Assembly: GCA_039707465.1 (NCBI GenBank)
Contig: CM077643.1
Location: 374,202,919 to 374,266,918, forward strand
Direction: 5' to 3'
Source of the DNA: Rhabdophis nuchalis
Taxonomy: Eukaryota; Chordata; Lepidosauria; Squamata; Natricidae
DNA: 64,000 nucleotides
In this document: piece by piece, positions 40,003-53,430 of the stretch
Layout of the letters: each line of letters begins with the position of its first letter
How positions within the stretch are numbered: the stretch's first letter is position 1
Notes under the pieces: generated by a model
Told to the model about the DNA's origin: nothing
Databases searched by the model: none
What the model saw: only the letters and a program-made list of their open reading frames with translations
Position numbers and translations under genes: made by a program

Positions 40003-40441
40003 CAGGGTGGGCTTCAAAAGTTTTAGCAATGGGTTCTCTGCCCGGTTGCTGGGTGGGCGTGGCCATGGTGAGCGTGGCCTAGTTGGTCTCATGCACCATG
40101 GGGGGGGGGGCATTACCTTCCCCAAGATCCAGAGGCTTTTCTCGAGCACCTAGGAACACAAAAACTGCTTCCCTCAGGCTCCAGAGACAATGGGCCCAGT
40201 TCCGGCCTTCCAGAATTTCTGGAAGGCCCATTTTCCCCCTCCATGAGCCTCTACACAGGCCCTGCAGTTACCTCACATCCAAAATGGGCCACATGGAGAC
40301 TCCTGGGAGGAGCGGGAGGGGAGGGGAGGGGAGGGTTGGGCGGGGCCAGCCAGGGGTGAGATTGGGAGGTTCTCTGAACTGCCCATAATGTTAGCTACGG
40401 GTTCTCCCAAACCCAGGCAAACTCGTAGCAGCCCACTCCTG
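40003..40441. mobile_element. hAT-type MITE
   Basis: TSD CTTATCTC (39995-40002) and CTTATCCC (40442-40449), 7 of 8. The ends are CAGGGTGGGCTTC and GCAGCCCACTCCTG. It is the same family as 38336-38758 in the opposite orientation. Confidence 0.85.
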
Positions 40442-40449
40442 CTTATCCC

Positions 40450-41091
40450 CCTAGCTTTGAGAAAAGCCATCTAGAATTTGATGGTACATTTTAAAGGATA
40501 GATTGTTGGGCCAGTTAAATTTATTTACTTATTTCGTAGCCAGTCTTTATATTAAATATAGGACATAATGACCTAGGAATGAAATATACATGCATTTAGA
40601 CTGTTGTAATTAAAATAGGTTAAACATACATGTATGAGCTATCCTTTCTGGAAAAGCAATGCTGTTGTTTGCCAATAGAGGATCCAGGGGGATGAAGCTA
40701 TCTGGGCCTGCATTGTCAAGATAACTTTCATCAATTTTTCCTCATTAGTAAGGAAGAAGGAAATGCCTCTCCAGGCACTTTAAACTGAGGCAGGTCCAGG
40801 TGGTAGATTGTGGTTTTCCAAACACCTAGTCCCAGAACAATAGTGGAGACTTAGCTTCGGGATCCTGAAATCACCAAACATCCAGGATCCAATAATCACC
40901 CTCTGCTTCACATAAAAGTTACATTATGCAATTCCAACCAAGGTATGATCATTATTGGGTCTAGATCAGAATCTGAGTATCTTAGAATTTATCAAAGCTT
41001 AGAAAAAGCTTTTAAAAATGTCAGAAACTGTTCCTTTTCATGTATGGGACTCCTGCCCATTTTGCCTGGTCACTTATTCTGCCCACTGCAG
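40450..41091. other. Intergenic DNA, nothing recognised
   Basis: No exon or repeat identified. Confidence 0.4.
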
Positions 41092-41099
41092 CCCTCATC

Positions 41100-41408
41100 C
41101 AGAGGTGGGTTCCAGATCCCATTGCAACTGGTACAGTGCAATGGGGCCCGGCGTCCAACCCATGAATGCACACAGCGCACGCACACACGCATCCTTACCT
41201 CATCCGACACTCCGCAACACCTCTGTGACACTGCAGCTGCTCTGCAGAGCATTGCACAGGCACCATATGCGCCGAAGAGCTCAAATACAGGTAAGGAGGG
41301 CTGGAGGGCATGTGGGCCCTCCGGAGCACCGTACTGGAACGGTACCTGGTGCTCCCGGCAGGCACTGGTACGCCCATACTGGGACGTACTGCCTGCAACC
41401 CATCATTG
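41100..41408. mobile_element. hAT-type MITE
   Basis: TSD CCCTCATC (41092-41099) and CCCTCCTC (41409-41416), 7 of 8. The ends are CAGAGGTGGGTTCC and GCAACCCATCATTG. The interior is related to 8078-8432. Confidence 0.85.
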
Positions 41409-41752
41409 CCCTCCTCCTTCCCAACAAAATGTTAATGGCACATCCCTGCCAGCAAAGAGATGTTCTCCAATAACAGAGATCAACACAACATCCTTTTTAA
41501 AATCTGAATCCGTTTTAAGGAAGTATCTCAAGTTATAGCGTTACTGCTTAGCGAGTAGTTAGGATATATTAATGTGAACTTCTCTCCATTGTCATAATTG
41601 TATGCATAATTTTTAATAAATCCTAATCCCATTACTTAGTAGAGTTTTTTTAAGGGTGGTGGGTAAAATATTAGTACTCAATCCTGTTGGGCAGTGCCAG
41701 GCATCCCATAATATTGTAGAAAACAATTATAGTAGATTAGCAGAATTCAGTA

Positions 41753-42479
41753 CAGATAGTCCTGTAATTACAGCCACAATTACAGCCAAATTTCTGTTGC
41801 TAAGTGAAAAATTTGCTAAGTGAGTTTGTCTCATTTTACAATGTTTCTTGCCACAGTTGTTAAGTGAATCATTGCGTTTGTTAAGTTAGTAACATGGTTG
41901 TTAAGTGAATCTGGATTCCCCATTGACATTGCCCATCAGAAGGTCGCCAAAGGGGACTTCTCCGGGTGCCGTCCACTAGACTTTGTCAGCGGGCGACGCC
42001 CAGGGGAAGGGCTCTCTCTGTGGCGGGCCCGGCCCTCTGGAACGACCTTCCCCCCGATATTAGAACGACCACGGACCTCCGCTCCTTCCGCCTGAAACTA
42101 AAGACACATCTTTTCCGCCTGGCCGGCCTAGGGTAGTCTCTCTCTCTATGGGTTTTTTAATTGTTTATTTATATTTAGTGGGGATTTTTAGTTAATGGGA
42201 TTTTAGCACAGGAATTTGTTTAATCTGTTTTAAATTGTATGTATTTTGTATATTTATTGTTTTTATTCTCCCTGTGCACCGCCCCGAGTCCCTGTGGGGA
42301 GAGGGAGCGGTTAATAAATTCAACTTTATTATTATTATTATTATTATCAAATAACCGTCATAAATATGAAGAACTTGCCAAGCATTGAAGTATGAAAAAC
42401 GGTCGTAAGTCACTTTTTTCAGCGTCGTTTCAACTTTGAACGGTCACTATATGAACTGTTCTAACTCAAGGACTACCAG
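41753..42479. mobile_element. Tc1/mariner-type TIR element split by an L2 3' end
   Basis: TA at 41751-41752, then CAGATAGTCCTGTAATTAC; it ends CAAGGACTACCAG followed by TA (42480-42481). The interior has GTTGTTAAGTGAATC phrases. The L2 fragment at 41945-42350 interrupts it. Confidence 0.82.
41945..42350 (+). mobile_element. L2-like LINE 3' end nested in the TIR element
   Basis: It encodes DFSGCRPLDFVSGRRPGEGL in the known alternative frame of this region (in-frame: LLRVPSTRLCQRATPRGRA, then PALWNDLPPDIRTTTDLR, LKTHLFRLAGLG). The 3' UTR CTGTGCACCGCCCCGAGTCC and a (TTA)n tail follow. Very similar to 36590-37115 and copy C, so probably a young subfamily. Confidence 0.88.
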
Positions 42480-42481
42480 TA

Positions 42482-44981
42482 TTCTCTAAACTGAAGAGAT
42501 AAGCCTCACTCATCAGAAATAACATTCCCAACTAATATAGCAGTCATTGTATGGACACCTTACTTTCAGAAGGAGAACTCAGAAACTGGAGTATTTCAAG
42601 AGCTACTGCTGCTCCTTTTAAAACTTCACAGAATTTTTGAACTCCCTGCAAACTATTTGTTAAAGGCATCTCCCCCATTCAGTTCAGAAGCTGCTTTTCA
42701 TGTCTGGTGCCTTTGCACTGTTCTTTTGTCTGCCTTCGCCTTCCTTGGATATGACTAAATTTGAGCCGCGACTTGAATGTGGAACTTGTGTAGTTACAGA
42801 CTTTGCTAAAGATGGAAAATGTGGCCAGTAAGTTAGATGGAAATTAAAGCTGAGATCTTTTGACTGGATATCTTCTGTTTTAATATAATGTAGACAGCTA
42901 TGTTGCATTTAAGGAAAACACTCCCATAGTATCTCTAAGATTTTGGAGAGGTGAAGATGTTCTGTTTTATGATACTGATGAATAGATATGCTTCTGGCCA
43001 CAACTGGCTGATGGCCAATTGTGATGTTACAGCTACCTGCTACGTTGCAGCTCAGATCATGATCTACCTATTTTAGAAGAATCATCTATTCAAATTAGGA
43101 TTACAGAAATGAAGGACAGCAACATTCTGTTTTGATCATTATCAAAGAACAAAGGAATGTTAGGAGGCTGCTAAGATCAATCAGGCCAATATATTATATA
43201 ATATCTATGTAAATATGTATGTGAGTGTGTGTGCGCATGTGTACACACACACACACACTCAGCAGAAAGAGCAGTGAATTAGTGGCTGAATTTACACAAA
43301 ACATAAAATCTGGATTAACATAACTCACTATCTATTTTTGTATGCTATATTTAAAAAATCCCTGTATAATCACTTTATAACATGATCTGGTTCCCTTACA
43401 CTATTGTGCAAGTAGCGTATGTGTGATAAAGATGGATCTTCTCCTTTTGGCTCATTCTATAAGTAGCAAAGTACAAAAGTATTGTGCTTTCTGCTACTAC
43501 TGGCATTGACTTATTGTGCCCACTCAGAAAGTTTGTCATTACCTGCAACACACAAGAAAAAAACTCTTGAGGATTGGATATCTAGAGTTTGTCATTATAT
43601 TTGAAAATGATATTATCAGGTTCAGATAGTTATTGTACTAGTGAGTAATTTTTAGTTCCTGAACACATATTAAGAAAATAAGCTTTGCTGGATCTATCTA
43701 TTATATTATTTGCTTTTCATTCTAGCCAACCCAATGTCACTAAAGCACTCAAAAGTAGGACACAAGGCAATCATCTTCTCTTCTTTGTTTCACTAGTAGC
43801 GGTTATGTAAAAGTATAATGATAGTTCCGGAGGAAGCAGATGGCCCTCATGATTATCACCACTGCTAAGGAGATTCATATCAGATAAACATTTGTTACCT
43901 TTTTCATATGGGTTGAACATTTGTTGAAATGATAAATAAAAAAATAAAAAAATTTGTAGAATGACTGATTCCGGTGATGATGGAGCAAAGGAAGAACATA
44001 TAAGACTGAAGAGTTGATCAGAAACGTTTGGCTGCAGATTAAAAACAATTAAAATTGAAGCCATTCTGGGTCTAAAAATTTCAGAAGAAGTCTTTCAAAC
44101 AGTGAAGGAAACATTTGTGGGAAGAATGGCTCTATAATATCTCTTGTAAATTTTTTCACAAGGACAACAATTAAAATATGAATCAAAGGTTCATATACAT
44201 GGATATACAAAGGTTCTCCTTGCTCAAGTTTGCTCCTGATTTGAATTGTGCTTGTGAGCACTTGCAGTTAAAACTCACCATTGCACTCCTGCCAAAAACA
44301 AACTTCCCCTTTTCTATAGTTAAGTGATGTGTACTGATTGGTGCATGTCTATGTTATCAAGGGTAATGGGCACTCCATTTCTTTGTTGACTCCCTTCCCA
44401 CCCAGAAGTTTCTATACTTATTATCTGTATCTGTTTGAGAGTAAAGAGTCCCCTGGGATTCTGTTTAAACATTTAATAGAAAAAAAATTTCAGACACTGC
44501 ATTGTCAAGCTTGTAATGGTCGCTTGCAACCAAGATAGCTACTGTAGATTCTTGCAGGGCTTCATTAGTTATATATTTTTTAAGGAAAAGGAATTACATT
44601 TCAAAATATTATGAATTATTTGAACAGACCTTCTTTGCAAGGCTTTATGAATCCTTCTGATATGGAAAGAATGCAAACCATGTCAGAATTCATTCTGATT
44701 GTCACAAAGAAGTCCATTACACGTTTGCCTCTTTGGACTGAGAGCAAACAGATCAAATGAAATTTTTACTACTAGTAAAAAGTAGTGAGAGTATTATTAT
44801 TAATAAAGTCAGTGAAAAAATGGAATTTTGGACTAAAATAAGAGGCAAGTTTAGATCTAAGTGGTCATGAAAAGTCAGCAAGTGTCCTTTCTCAGTCTAA
44901 CCTACCTACAGAAATGTTTTAGGGACAATTTGAGAAAGGAATATTATGTATATCATCTTGAGCTTCTAAAGGAAAGGAAGG
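42482..44981. other. Intergenic DNA, nothing recognised
   Basis: 2.5 kb of AT-rich, single-copy-looking sequence. No coding exon or repeat could be named; a short (AC)n lies at 43243-43258. Confidence 0.4.
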
Positions 44982-44989
44982 ATATAAAG

Positions 44990-45104
44990 CAGGGGTCTCC
45001 AACCTTTGCAACTTTAAGTCTGAAGGACTTAAAGCGTTGCTGGCTGGAGAATTCTGGGAGCTGAAGTCCTTCAGACTTAAACTTGCAAAGGTTGGAGACC
45101 CCTG
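44990..45104. mobile_element. 115-bp palindromic hAT MITE
   Basis: Perfect 8-bp TSD ATATAAAG at 44982-44989 and 45105-45112. The arms begin CAGGGGTCTCCAACCTTTGC and are complementary for about 40 bases with one or two differences, so the single strand would fold into a long hairpin with a loop of roughly 30 bases. Confidence 0.93.
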
Positions 45105-45296
45105 ATATAAAGGATGTACATCTCATAAATACATTAAAATAACCTCCTAATACAAGAAAGCAAATATAAATTAATAGATGTATCAGAGACTTAGGCGGAT
45201 AACTCCAATAATTGGACAATAGCAATTTATATATATAATTACATTATATAGCAATTTATATATAATTATATAATTCACAAGAAAAGAGATGTAATA

Positions 45297-46325
45297 AACC
45301 ACCCCACCGATGCCGTCGAGGTGCTGTCCCGGTGTCTGGAGGCCGTACGGATCTGGATGGGTAGTAACAAACTCAAACTCAACCCGGCCAAGACCGAGTG
45401 GCTGTGGTTTCCGGCACCCCGGTTCAGCCAGTTAAGTCCAACACTGGCCATTGGGGGCGAACAACTGGCTCCCGTGGAGAGAGTGCGCAACTTGGGCGTC
45501 CTCCTGGATTCCCGGCTGTCCATGGAGGACCATGTGGTGGCCGTGGCCAGGGGGGCGTTCTATCAGGTACGCCTGATATGCCAGTTGCGCCCCTTACTGG
45601 ACCGGGGAGCCCTTCGCACAGTCACTCAAGTGCTTGTGACATCCTGGCTGGATTACTGCAACGCTCTCTACATGGGGCTCCCCTTGAGGTGCACTCGAAA
45701 GCTACAGTTAGTACAGAATGCGGCCGCACGGGTGATAATGGGTGCCTCAAGGCAAACCCACGTAACACCTCTCCTGCGCGAGTTGCACTGGCTGCCTGTG
45801 GCCTTTCGAGTGCGCTTCAAGGTGGTGTTGACCATCTTTAAATCGCTCCATGGCTCGGGGCCTAGCTATATACGAGACCGCCTCCTGCCCCATACATCCC
45901 TTCGTCCGATCCGCTCCCACAGAGAGGGCCTTCTCCGGGTGCCATCGGCGGGGCAATGCCGGTTGGCGACACCCAGGGGAAGGGCCTTCTCTGTGGTGGG
46001 CCCGGCCCTCTGGAACGACCTACCCCCCGACCTTCGCACTATCTCAGACCTCCGTCTCTTCCGCCAACATCTTAAGACATATTTATTTCAGCAAGCCGGC
46101 CTAGGATAGCCCCCGTTTCTGACTTTTTTAAAAAACAAAAACAAATTATAATTTGCTAATGGTTTTAACATGGGTTTTAGCACGGGTCAATTAATTTAAT
46201 TCATTTTAACTGATATTTATTGTATTTTGGGGTTTTTAATAATGCCTGTGCGCCGCCCTGGGTCCTAACAAGGAGAAGGGCGGGGTATAAATTTAATAAA
46301 ATAAAAAAATAAAAAAATAAATAGG
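45297..46325 (+). mobile_element. L2-like LINE 3' end
   Basis: 5'-truncated just after the YADD block. The frame 45321-46109 is intact: LSRCLEAVRIWMGSNKLKLN, LGVLLDSRLSMEDHVVAVAR, LDYCNALYMGLPLRCTRKL, LRELHWLPVAFRVRFKV, SVVGPALWNDLPPDLRTI, QQAGLG stop. The 3' UTR has CTGTGCGCCGCCCTGGGTCC and an AATAAAATAAAAAA tail. Confidence 0.93.
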
Positions 46326-46590
46326 AAGGAGGAGTTTTAGTTGTCTCCACTCCTGCTCATAATTTGGAGTGAATGGACTTAGTCATAATATATAGAACAT
46401 CTGGTTTATAATAAGTGAAGAAACAAATAAAAACATTGCCATTATTGATGTCTACTATCACTCAACCAATCAAGGAAAAATGTATTAATATATTCCAAAA
46501 ACAAATTTTTGATCTTTCAAAGACTGTGGAATTTGAATTGCCCCAACATCTGTTGGGACACAAACTCTGCCAGACATGTTCCTTCTAGAG

Positions 46591-46814
46591 CAGTGGTAGT
46601 CAACCTGGTCCCTACCGCCCACTAGTGGGGGTTCCAGCTTTCATGGTGGGCGATGGGGGTTTTGTTCAATACTGAAACACTTTCCTTTTTTAAAAACTTA
46701 ATTGACTTCCCTACTTTATAAATCACCATTACTGTGGAACCGGTGGGTGGTTAGAAAATTTTACTACTAAGAGAGATACAAAAGTGGTAGGTATAAAAAG
46801 ATTGACAACCCCTG
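46591..46814. mobile_element. hAT-type MITE
   Basis: It starts CAGTGGTAGTCAACCTGG and ends AGATTGACAACCCCTG. TSD TTCTAGAG (46583-46590) and TTCTAGAC (46815-46822), 7 of 8. The GGTCCCTACCGCCCACTAGTGG phrase is typical of a widespread hAT family. Confidence 0.88.
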
Positions 46815-46822
46815 TTCTAGAC

Positions 46823-47045
46823 TATGGAGTAAGGCACAAGAGAGCCAGTTCTGACTTAAGGCTGACTAATAGAGAAGACATCATCCAGGAAATTGAAGTA
46901 GTAAACGAAAGTGGAGTACAGACAAACATGTATTTTGCACATTAAAAAAGCAGATTTTACTTTGATTTAGAGTAATAATAAACAGAATCCCAAGGCAGCA
47001 GAAATTAATGGAAAGAGGAGCTCAAAAAGTGTGAGAAAAATCACA
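46823..47045. other. Spacer, nothing recognised
   Basis: No feature seen. Confidence 0.35.
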
Positions 47046-47049
47046 GTTC

Positions 47050-47237
47050 TGAATGATTTCAATGAGGTAAAAAAGGAGGTCATCAGAAGAAGCCTGGATA
47101 TGTTCAAATGCAAGCTAGGCAACCATCTGTCAAAAATGGTTTAACCTGGATCTCTGTAGTAAGCAGGAGAATGGATTTGATAGCTTACATGGCCTCTTCT
47201 AACTCTATTATTTTATTATCCTATGATTCTATTCTAT
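47050..47237 (+). mobile_element. CR1 3' end, old copy
   Basis: Decayed codons (SLDMFKCKLGNHLSKMV), 3' UTR remnants, and the classical CR1 tail phrase ATGATTCTATTCTAT. The tail differs from the ATTGT-type tails of the other copies, so this is a different, probably older subfamily. Confidence 0.75.
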
Positions 47238-49302
47238 AATGCAGATACAAACATTGTGATAATCTTAGAATGGTCTTTTTTCTCCTTCCCATTCATGGAT
47301 TTTCTTGTTGATTCTTTTAATTAAGGATTTTTTTAAGTCTCGGTGCTTTGTCTCTTCAGAGCACTTTTCATTTCTTGTTGAAAAGAAATGAAGGATGTGA
47401 GAAAGGGTCTATCTATTGACAAATCTTTTCTCCTCTCCTGAGCTTGCACTTAAGAACAATGCAAGGTTAATTTGCTGGCCGTTTCTGAAGAATAAACCCA
47501 ACATCCATAGGAACTGAGAGTGGAGAAGCAGCAGATGGGGAAGATGTGTTTAACACTTTGCCCAAACGCTGCCGATTTCCCTTTAAATTGCCACTGTAGG
47601 GGATTAAAAAGACTCTAATTTTGAATGGCCTGATGCCTATCTGTAACTGGGGACTGTAAATCTTGAACAGCCTGCATAGTAGCTGGGAGACCTTTTAGGA
47701 TTCTTAAAACACTACTACTGTCCCCTCCAAGGGAAGAGGCCCTGTGTGAAGCAGGTACATTAACAAATGAGATTTCATGAGGAATGCAGGCCCAGTGCAC
47801 CAAAGCCCTGGAAGAATTGGAACCAGTACGATAAAGTTAGCACGGAAAATACAGATTAACTATCTAAGAGATCGTTTATTTCTCTTTATTACTGCTGCTT
47901 GCTCAGTTTGGTATAATTTTATATTTGGTCTAATTTCTCTTTCTTATGTTTTTGTCTGTTTGCCCAAACAATTTAATGGGTGCAAGTTATCTTCAGGTAT
48001 CAGCTTTAAATACCAGAAAGTTTGCCTTTGCAATGGCAATGTCATGTATGTTTCATACATATTCATGGTGAGGATCTTGTTCTTCCCATTGAGTTGGCAT
48101 TTCAGGACCTTTTGTCATGAAATATCAGCTCAATGCCATTTTGTGTAGGTTGGTAGCTGGTGCTCTGAATATTTGTTTCATAGTTTCTAGGGCTTCAGAT
48201 AAAGTCAGGCCCTTGTATTTTTTCCCCAGTAGCTGAGTCTTAATCTCAACGCCCTTCTGTTGTTCTACCACCTAATTAACTTCTTTCTGAATTGTCTTTA
48301 TCTTAGCCTTCAACCCCACTTTGGGGGGAGGGGAGTGGGGAGAGTAGTATGCACTGCTGTTTTTGATTGTGTAGCCACGTATCTCCAGGATTATATGGTA
48401 GTTATCACAGCCTGTACCAGTTCATTGGTTATGATAGTAGGGATCTTCTAGAATGCTGACTGATGTCCTTCTTCAGTGTGCCTTAGTAACCTGTCTTGAG
48501 GGGTGATTGTAGCTAGCTTATCCATGATCTTATATCTCAAATCAGCTGCTGTGTTCTGTAATAGAGGAGGTGGCAAAGACATTACAGCTTCAGGTGTTGG
48601 GTGTATAAATAATTGTTCTTCTGGGTCTTCTTAAGACTAGGATGCAACGGTGAAGTTGGTTGATCTCAAGGTGTGAGAGCAGCTTCCTCTTCACTAGATT
48701 TAAACATTAGGTAATTTATCTGCTCCTCAGTTCATGTGAATGCAAGTCTTTTGTCTATCCATAGTTCCCTCATTTGTTTCATATTCCTCTGTTATTAGGT
48801 TTACTATTGTAGCATTCCATCACTTGGGCTCCCTTGTCTCATCCATGTATGTTTGTTCTAGTAACAAACATACTAGATTGTCATCAGATTGTTTGGTTCC
48901 TTGACCTTGGGTCTACACCAGATGTCAGAGAACCAAGGCAATCTTGGCTTCTTGGTTCATTTCACTCTCATCTCCAAAGTGGGCAGGCAAAGTGTCAGAT
49001 TCTTTGTCAAAGGACCGCTACTGGTCAGGTAGATATCAGCCAGGCCTTGCTACATTAATTCATCAGTACAGGACAAATGAACTTCTCAACTTACACTGAA
49101 CTTTTCAACTTACTTCTGGCAGCTGTGAGATTGCCACTGTAGGGAGCCAAAAGCAGTGAGAACAGATTTGATATGGTTCTGAAGAATATATATGTGACTG
49201 AATTACTACCCATGCCTGTTCACATAACCAAGCGTATTCTAAAAGGGGGAATATTGTCTTCTACCCTATCCATATTCCAGGTTAGTGAGCAACCTCCTAT
49301 TT
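47238..49302. other. Unrecognised 2-kb stretch
   Basis: No named repeat or exon. On the minus strand the region 47600-48970 has a long-range texture like decayed coding sequence (runs such as ACTGAGGAGCAGATAAATTACC), but with stops in every frame. It could be an old retroelement or an unknown gene remnant. Confidence 0.35.
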
Positions 49303-49316
49303 AAAAACAGATGGTG

Positions 49317-49500
49317 TTACTTTAAGAGAAATTTATATTATGATTGTTGGGAGGTGAGGGGATAAAATATCTGAATGAGAAATTTATTTTAAGACAGGGA
49401 AGAGGGGAGGGGGTATATTATTTGTATGTGATTTATATTATATGTCGGGGGGGGGGGTAAAAAGGGGGAAAATTTGTTTGAATAAAACTTTTTCAATAAA
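49317..49500 (+). mobile_element. L1 3' end, 5'-truncated
   Basis: Target duplication AAAAACAGATGGTG at 49303-49316 and 49501-49514. The insert ends GAATAAAACTTTTTCAATAAAAAA, the same tail as the ORF1-only L1 (AATAAAACTTTTTTCAATTAAAAAAAC). Confidence 0.85.
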
Positions 49501-49514
49501 AAAAACAGATGGTG

Positions 49515-50379
49515 GTAGTATAACTACTTGTCTTTTTCTCTTGGAAAAATTACCATATTTAACAAACTCAGGTAGACAGATTGGTAATCTCATGTAACAG
49601 TCTAGCCAACTGCTGGTACTGTTGGCAACAGGCAATTTTCCACCTTCTCTATGGCGCCACCCAAACATTTTCTGCTGTAATTGGGTTTTCAAATCTGTGT
49701 ACGGATTTGAAATGCTACTTGCTGGGAAAACTGCTTGGACAGGCAATTTTTGAATGAGAACTAATTCAGGGAGGAACAGTTAAGATACCTATCCCTATTG
49801 CACATTCCCTCACTATTTGCTTTTGAGCAGCTTTTTCTAAAATAGGAGGGGAAAACAAATTAACTTCACACATAATTTATATGCGTATGTTCTTACAAAT
49901 GTTGCAGATTCTTACTTGGAATGGGTTTCTAGTTAATCAGCCAGTCATATCTAGTTTGGTGACTCAAAGAGGAGTGCAGGACATGAGAGAAATGTGTGTT
50001 CTAGTATGTATAAAGCAGCAGCAATTCAGGCTATGATCTCGGAAATGGCAGGCTAGACTTCAGCACCATGGACAGAGGTCAAAATAATTGCAGGCTGAGC
50101 CAGGCAAGTGGCACAAAGCTGGAACTAAGGCAAGGCAGAAAATGCAGCAACAGGTCATTCTGTTGGAGCCAGAAGTTGCAAGTTGCTTTTCATCGGAGCC
50201 ACTGTTGATTTATGGATGCCACTGGTGCTTCTTTGTGACTATAGCAGTCAATACATACGTTGCATAAACAGAAAGTGGGAAGATCCTTCCAGAAGGCTAG
50301 GACAAAGAAAGAAGCATAGTTTACACAATACTGACTGTGAGTACCTTTACCACAATTGATGGATTATTGAGGCAAGATG
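49515..50379. other. Intergenic DNA, nothing recognised
   Basis: No exon or repeat identified. Confidence 0.4.
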
Positions 50380-50390
50380 AAGAATGCAAA

Positions 50391-50754
50391 TAGGACACAG
50401 TAGTTCTATGGGACGTGGTGGCTCAGTGGCTAAGACACTAAGCTTGTCGATCAGAAGGTCAGCAGTTCAGCATTCGAATCCCTAGTGCCATGTAACAGAG
50501 TGAACTCCTGTTACTTGTCCCAGCTTCTGCCAGCCTAGCATGTAGTTTCAATAGCATGTAAAAATGCAAGTAGAAAAATAGGGACCACTTTGGTGGGAAG
50601 GTAACAGGGTTCCGTGCATTTAGTCATGCCAGCCACATAACCACAGAGACCTCTTCGGAGAGTGCTGACTCTTTGGCTTTCAAACGGAGATGAGCACTGC
50701 CCCCTAGAGTCAGGAATGACTAGCACATATTTGCGAGGGGAACCTTTACCTTTA
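50391..50754 (+). mobile_element. Sauria SINE (plus strand), well preserved
   Basis: Head GGGACGTGGTGGCTCAGTGG (A box) and CATTCGAATCCC (B box); middle CAAGTAGAAAAATAGGGACC and TTTGGTGGGAAGGTAACAG; 3' end CCCCCTAGAGTCAGGAATGAC, GAGGGGAACCTTTACCTTTA. Direct repeats AAGAATGCAAA at 50380-50390 and 50755-50765 form the target duplication. Confidence 0.92.
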
Positions 50755-50765
50755 AAGAATGCAAA

Positions 50766-51640
50766 GAAAGCAAAGCAGCCAGAGAAGCAAACTATGCCCA
50801 TGGATTAGGTGGGGAATATTTTTTTGAGAGAGAAAGCAGAAATTCATTGGTGAATGAGACTGAGAAAGAAGGTGTTTTTGGGAAACCCCGGGTAGTTTGT
50901 GCAAAGGAGAATCTTTCTGTTCTTTTCACTTATCTTTCCACTCTTCTCTCTATAGATGGACCTCTTGGGGTTTCACTTAGGACCTCGATCCCTTTTAAAC
51001 CCTGGGTTGCATCCTCCATTTCTCAACTCAGTCTGCCCTGCCTTTCCACCTGGCCAGTCTCTCTCCTGGTACCTTTTGAGCTTCTTTTACTGCTGCAGTG
51101 AAACTCCTGATAAAAGCTTGCCCTCTTCACACTAGCATCTTCTAATTGATCTGACACATCTTCCTTTTTCTTTTTCTCTCCACTCCCCCAACCTGCTTGA
51201 GCACTTGGGTGTGCCTTAGGCAGGGCTGGCATTTTGTGTTTGCACGACACAAAGCACCTCATTTTAACAAACACTTGGAAACACCACCATCCCAGCTCCA
51301 GGGTGACAAGTGTCCCCATCCACCCCCAATAATCCAAGATGTTAGATTCATTCTAAAGGGAGGTCATCAGACTTGAATAATGAGCAGAAATAGTGAAACC
51401 TAGTATGGGTTACTTAAAAGAGCCCTAGATTGGGCGGTTCCTGGGAAGTAATAAACATATTTATCTGTTGTAGAGGAAAACTGGCTGGGCTTTTGGAGTA
51501 GAAGGAATAGAAATCTGGCAGCATTCTATGAAAGTGATCTAAGAATGCAAATACAGAATTGTAGGAATGTTTTTAAAAAGCCAATAAACACTTGGGATTT
51601 GTACCTCACCCAACCAGCTTTAAACTGGGATGATAGTTTG
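50766..51640. other. Upstream flank of XKR6, nothing recognised
   Basis: No exon or repeat identified. Confidence 0.4.
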
Positions 51641-51647
51641 AAACTGG

Positions 51648-51649
<2 letters not shown>

Positions 51650-51685
<36 letters not shown>

Positions 51686-51732
51686 AGAGACAGGGTGAGG
51701 GAGGAGGGGGGAGGAGGAGGAGGAGGAGGAAT
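51650..51732 (+). repeat. (TG)n, GA and (GGA)n microsatellites
   Basis: (TG)n 51650-51681, GAGAGA 51683-51690, (GGA)n about 51700-51730. Confidence 0.95.
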
Positions 51733-52435
51733 AATAATCCAGGGGGTTGCTACTCTTGCTGCAGAAGAGCTGAGCCCTGAGAGGCTAGTTTGATAAGGAG
51801 TCAGTGCAATTTTTGCCCACTAACGTCGTAGGCTGCGAGTCCGGCAAGACAAGGGCGGGCAGGCGGAGGTGTGACATAGCTCACAGGCGTGAAAGTCGCC
51901 CAGGCGCATCACCTCCAAGGGAAGCAATGGGGACATCTCAGGGAGGGGGCTCTGTGCTGAGACTAAGGATGGCGGATGGAGGCTAAAAAGCGGACGCGGG
52001 GCTATGGGCAGGTAGAATGGAGGTGGAAGCCAGGCAATAGAGGCTATGCTTGCAGGAAGCCTCCGGTTCGCTAGATTCCGAGCTGAACCAGCGCCTGTGT
52101 AAGCTGGAGAGGGTGTTCGGGAAGGGGGGCGAGGGGTGAGCTGGGGATGCTGGACCTTGGCAGGGGGAGACCGGGCCGATCTGGTCCAAGCCAGCCAGCC
52201 AGCCAGGCGAGGGTGTCCCCCCTCCTCCCTCAATGCCAGCCGCGGTGGCGTGGGCGGACGTGCGGGGTGGTCTCCTTCTCCTTCCCCCTCAGTGGAGCGC
52301 TGGCTCTTTCCCGGCGCTGGCACTAGGGGTCCCCCAGCCCCATCCTTCCTGTGCGGCGGCGGCGGCGGCGGCAGCGGCTGCTGCTTGCGGGTCTGGAAGG
52401 AGGAGGAGGGAATGGGGGCCCCGGTTGGTCTTTAG

Positions 52436-53430
<995 letters not shown>

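Noticed and set aside
47777..48148. A 123-codon plus-strand frame rich in Phe, Cys and Leu
   Set aside because: No signal for an exon or a family and no codon bias; AT-rich chance frame.
167..50460. tRNA-like sequences with A and B boxes (167, 2790, 7420, 17005, 39300, 50409)
   Set aside because: They continue into SINE bodies and cannot form a full cloverleaf with a normal acceptor stem, so they are SINE heads and not tRNA genes.
51545..51793. An 82-codon frame across the (TG)n/(GGA)n tract
   Set aside because: Microsatellite translation (Val-Cys and Gly runs) with no supporting signal.
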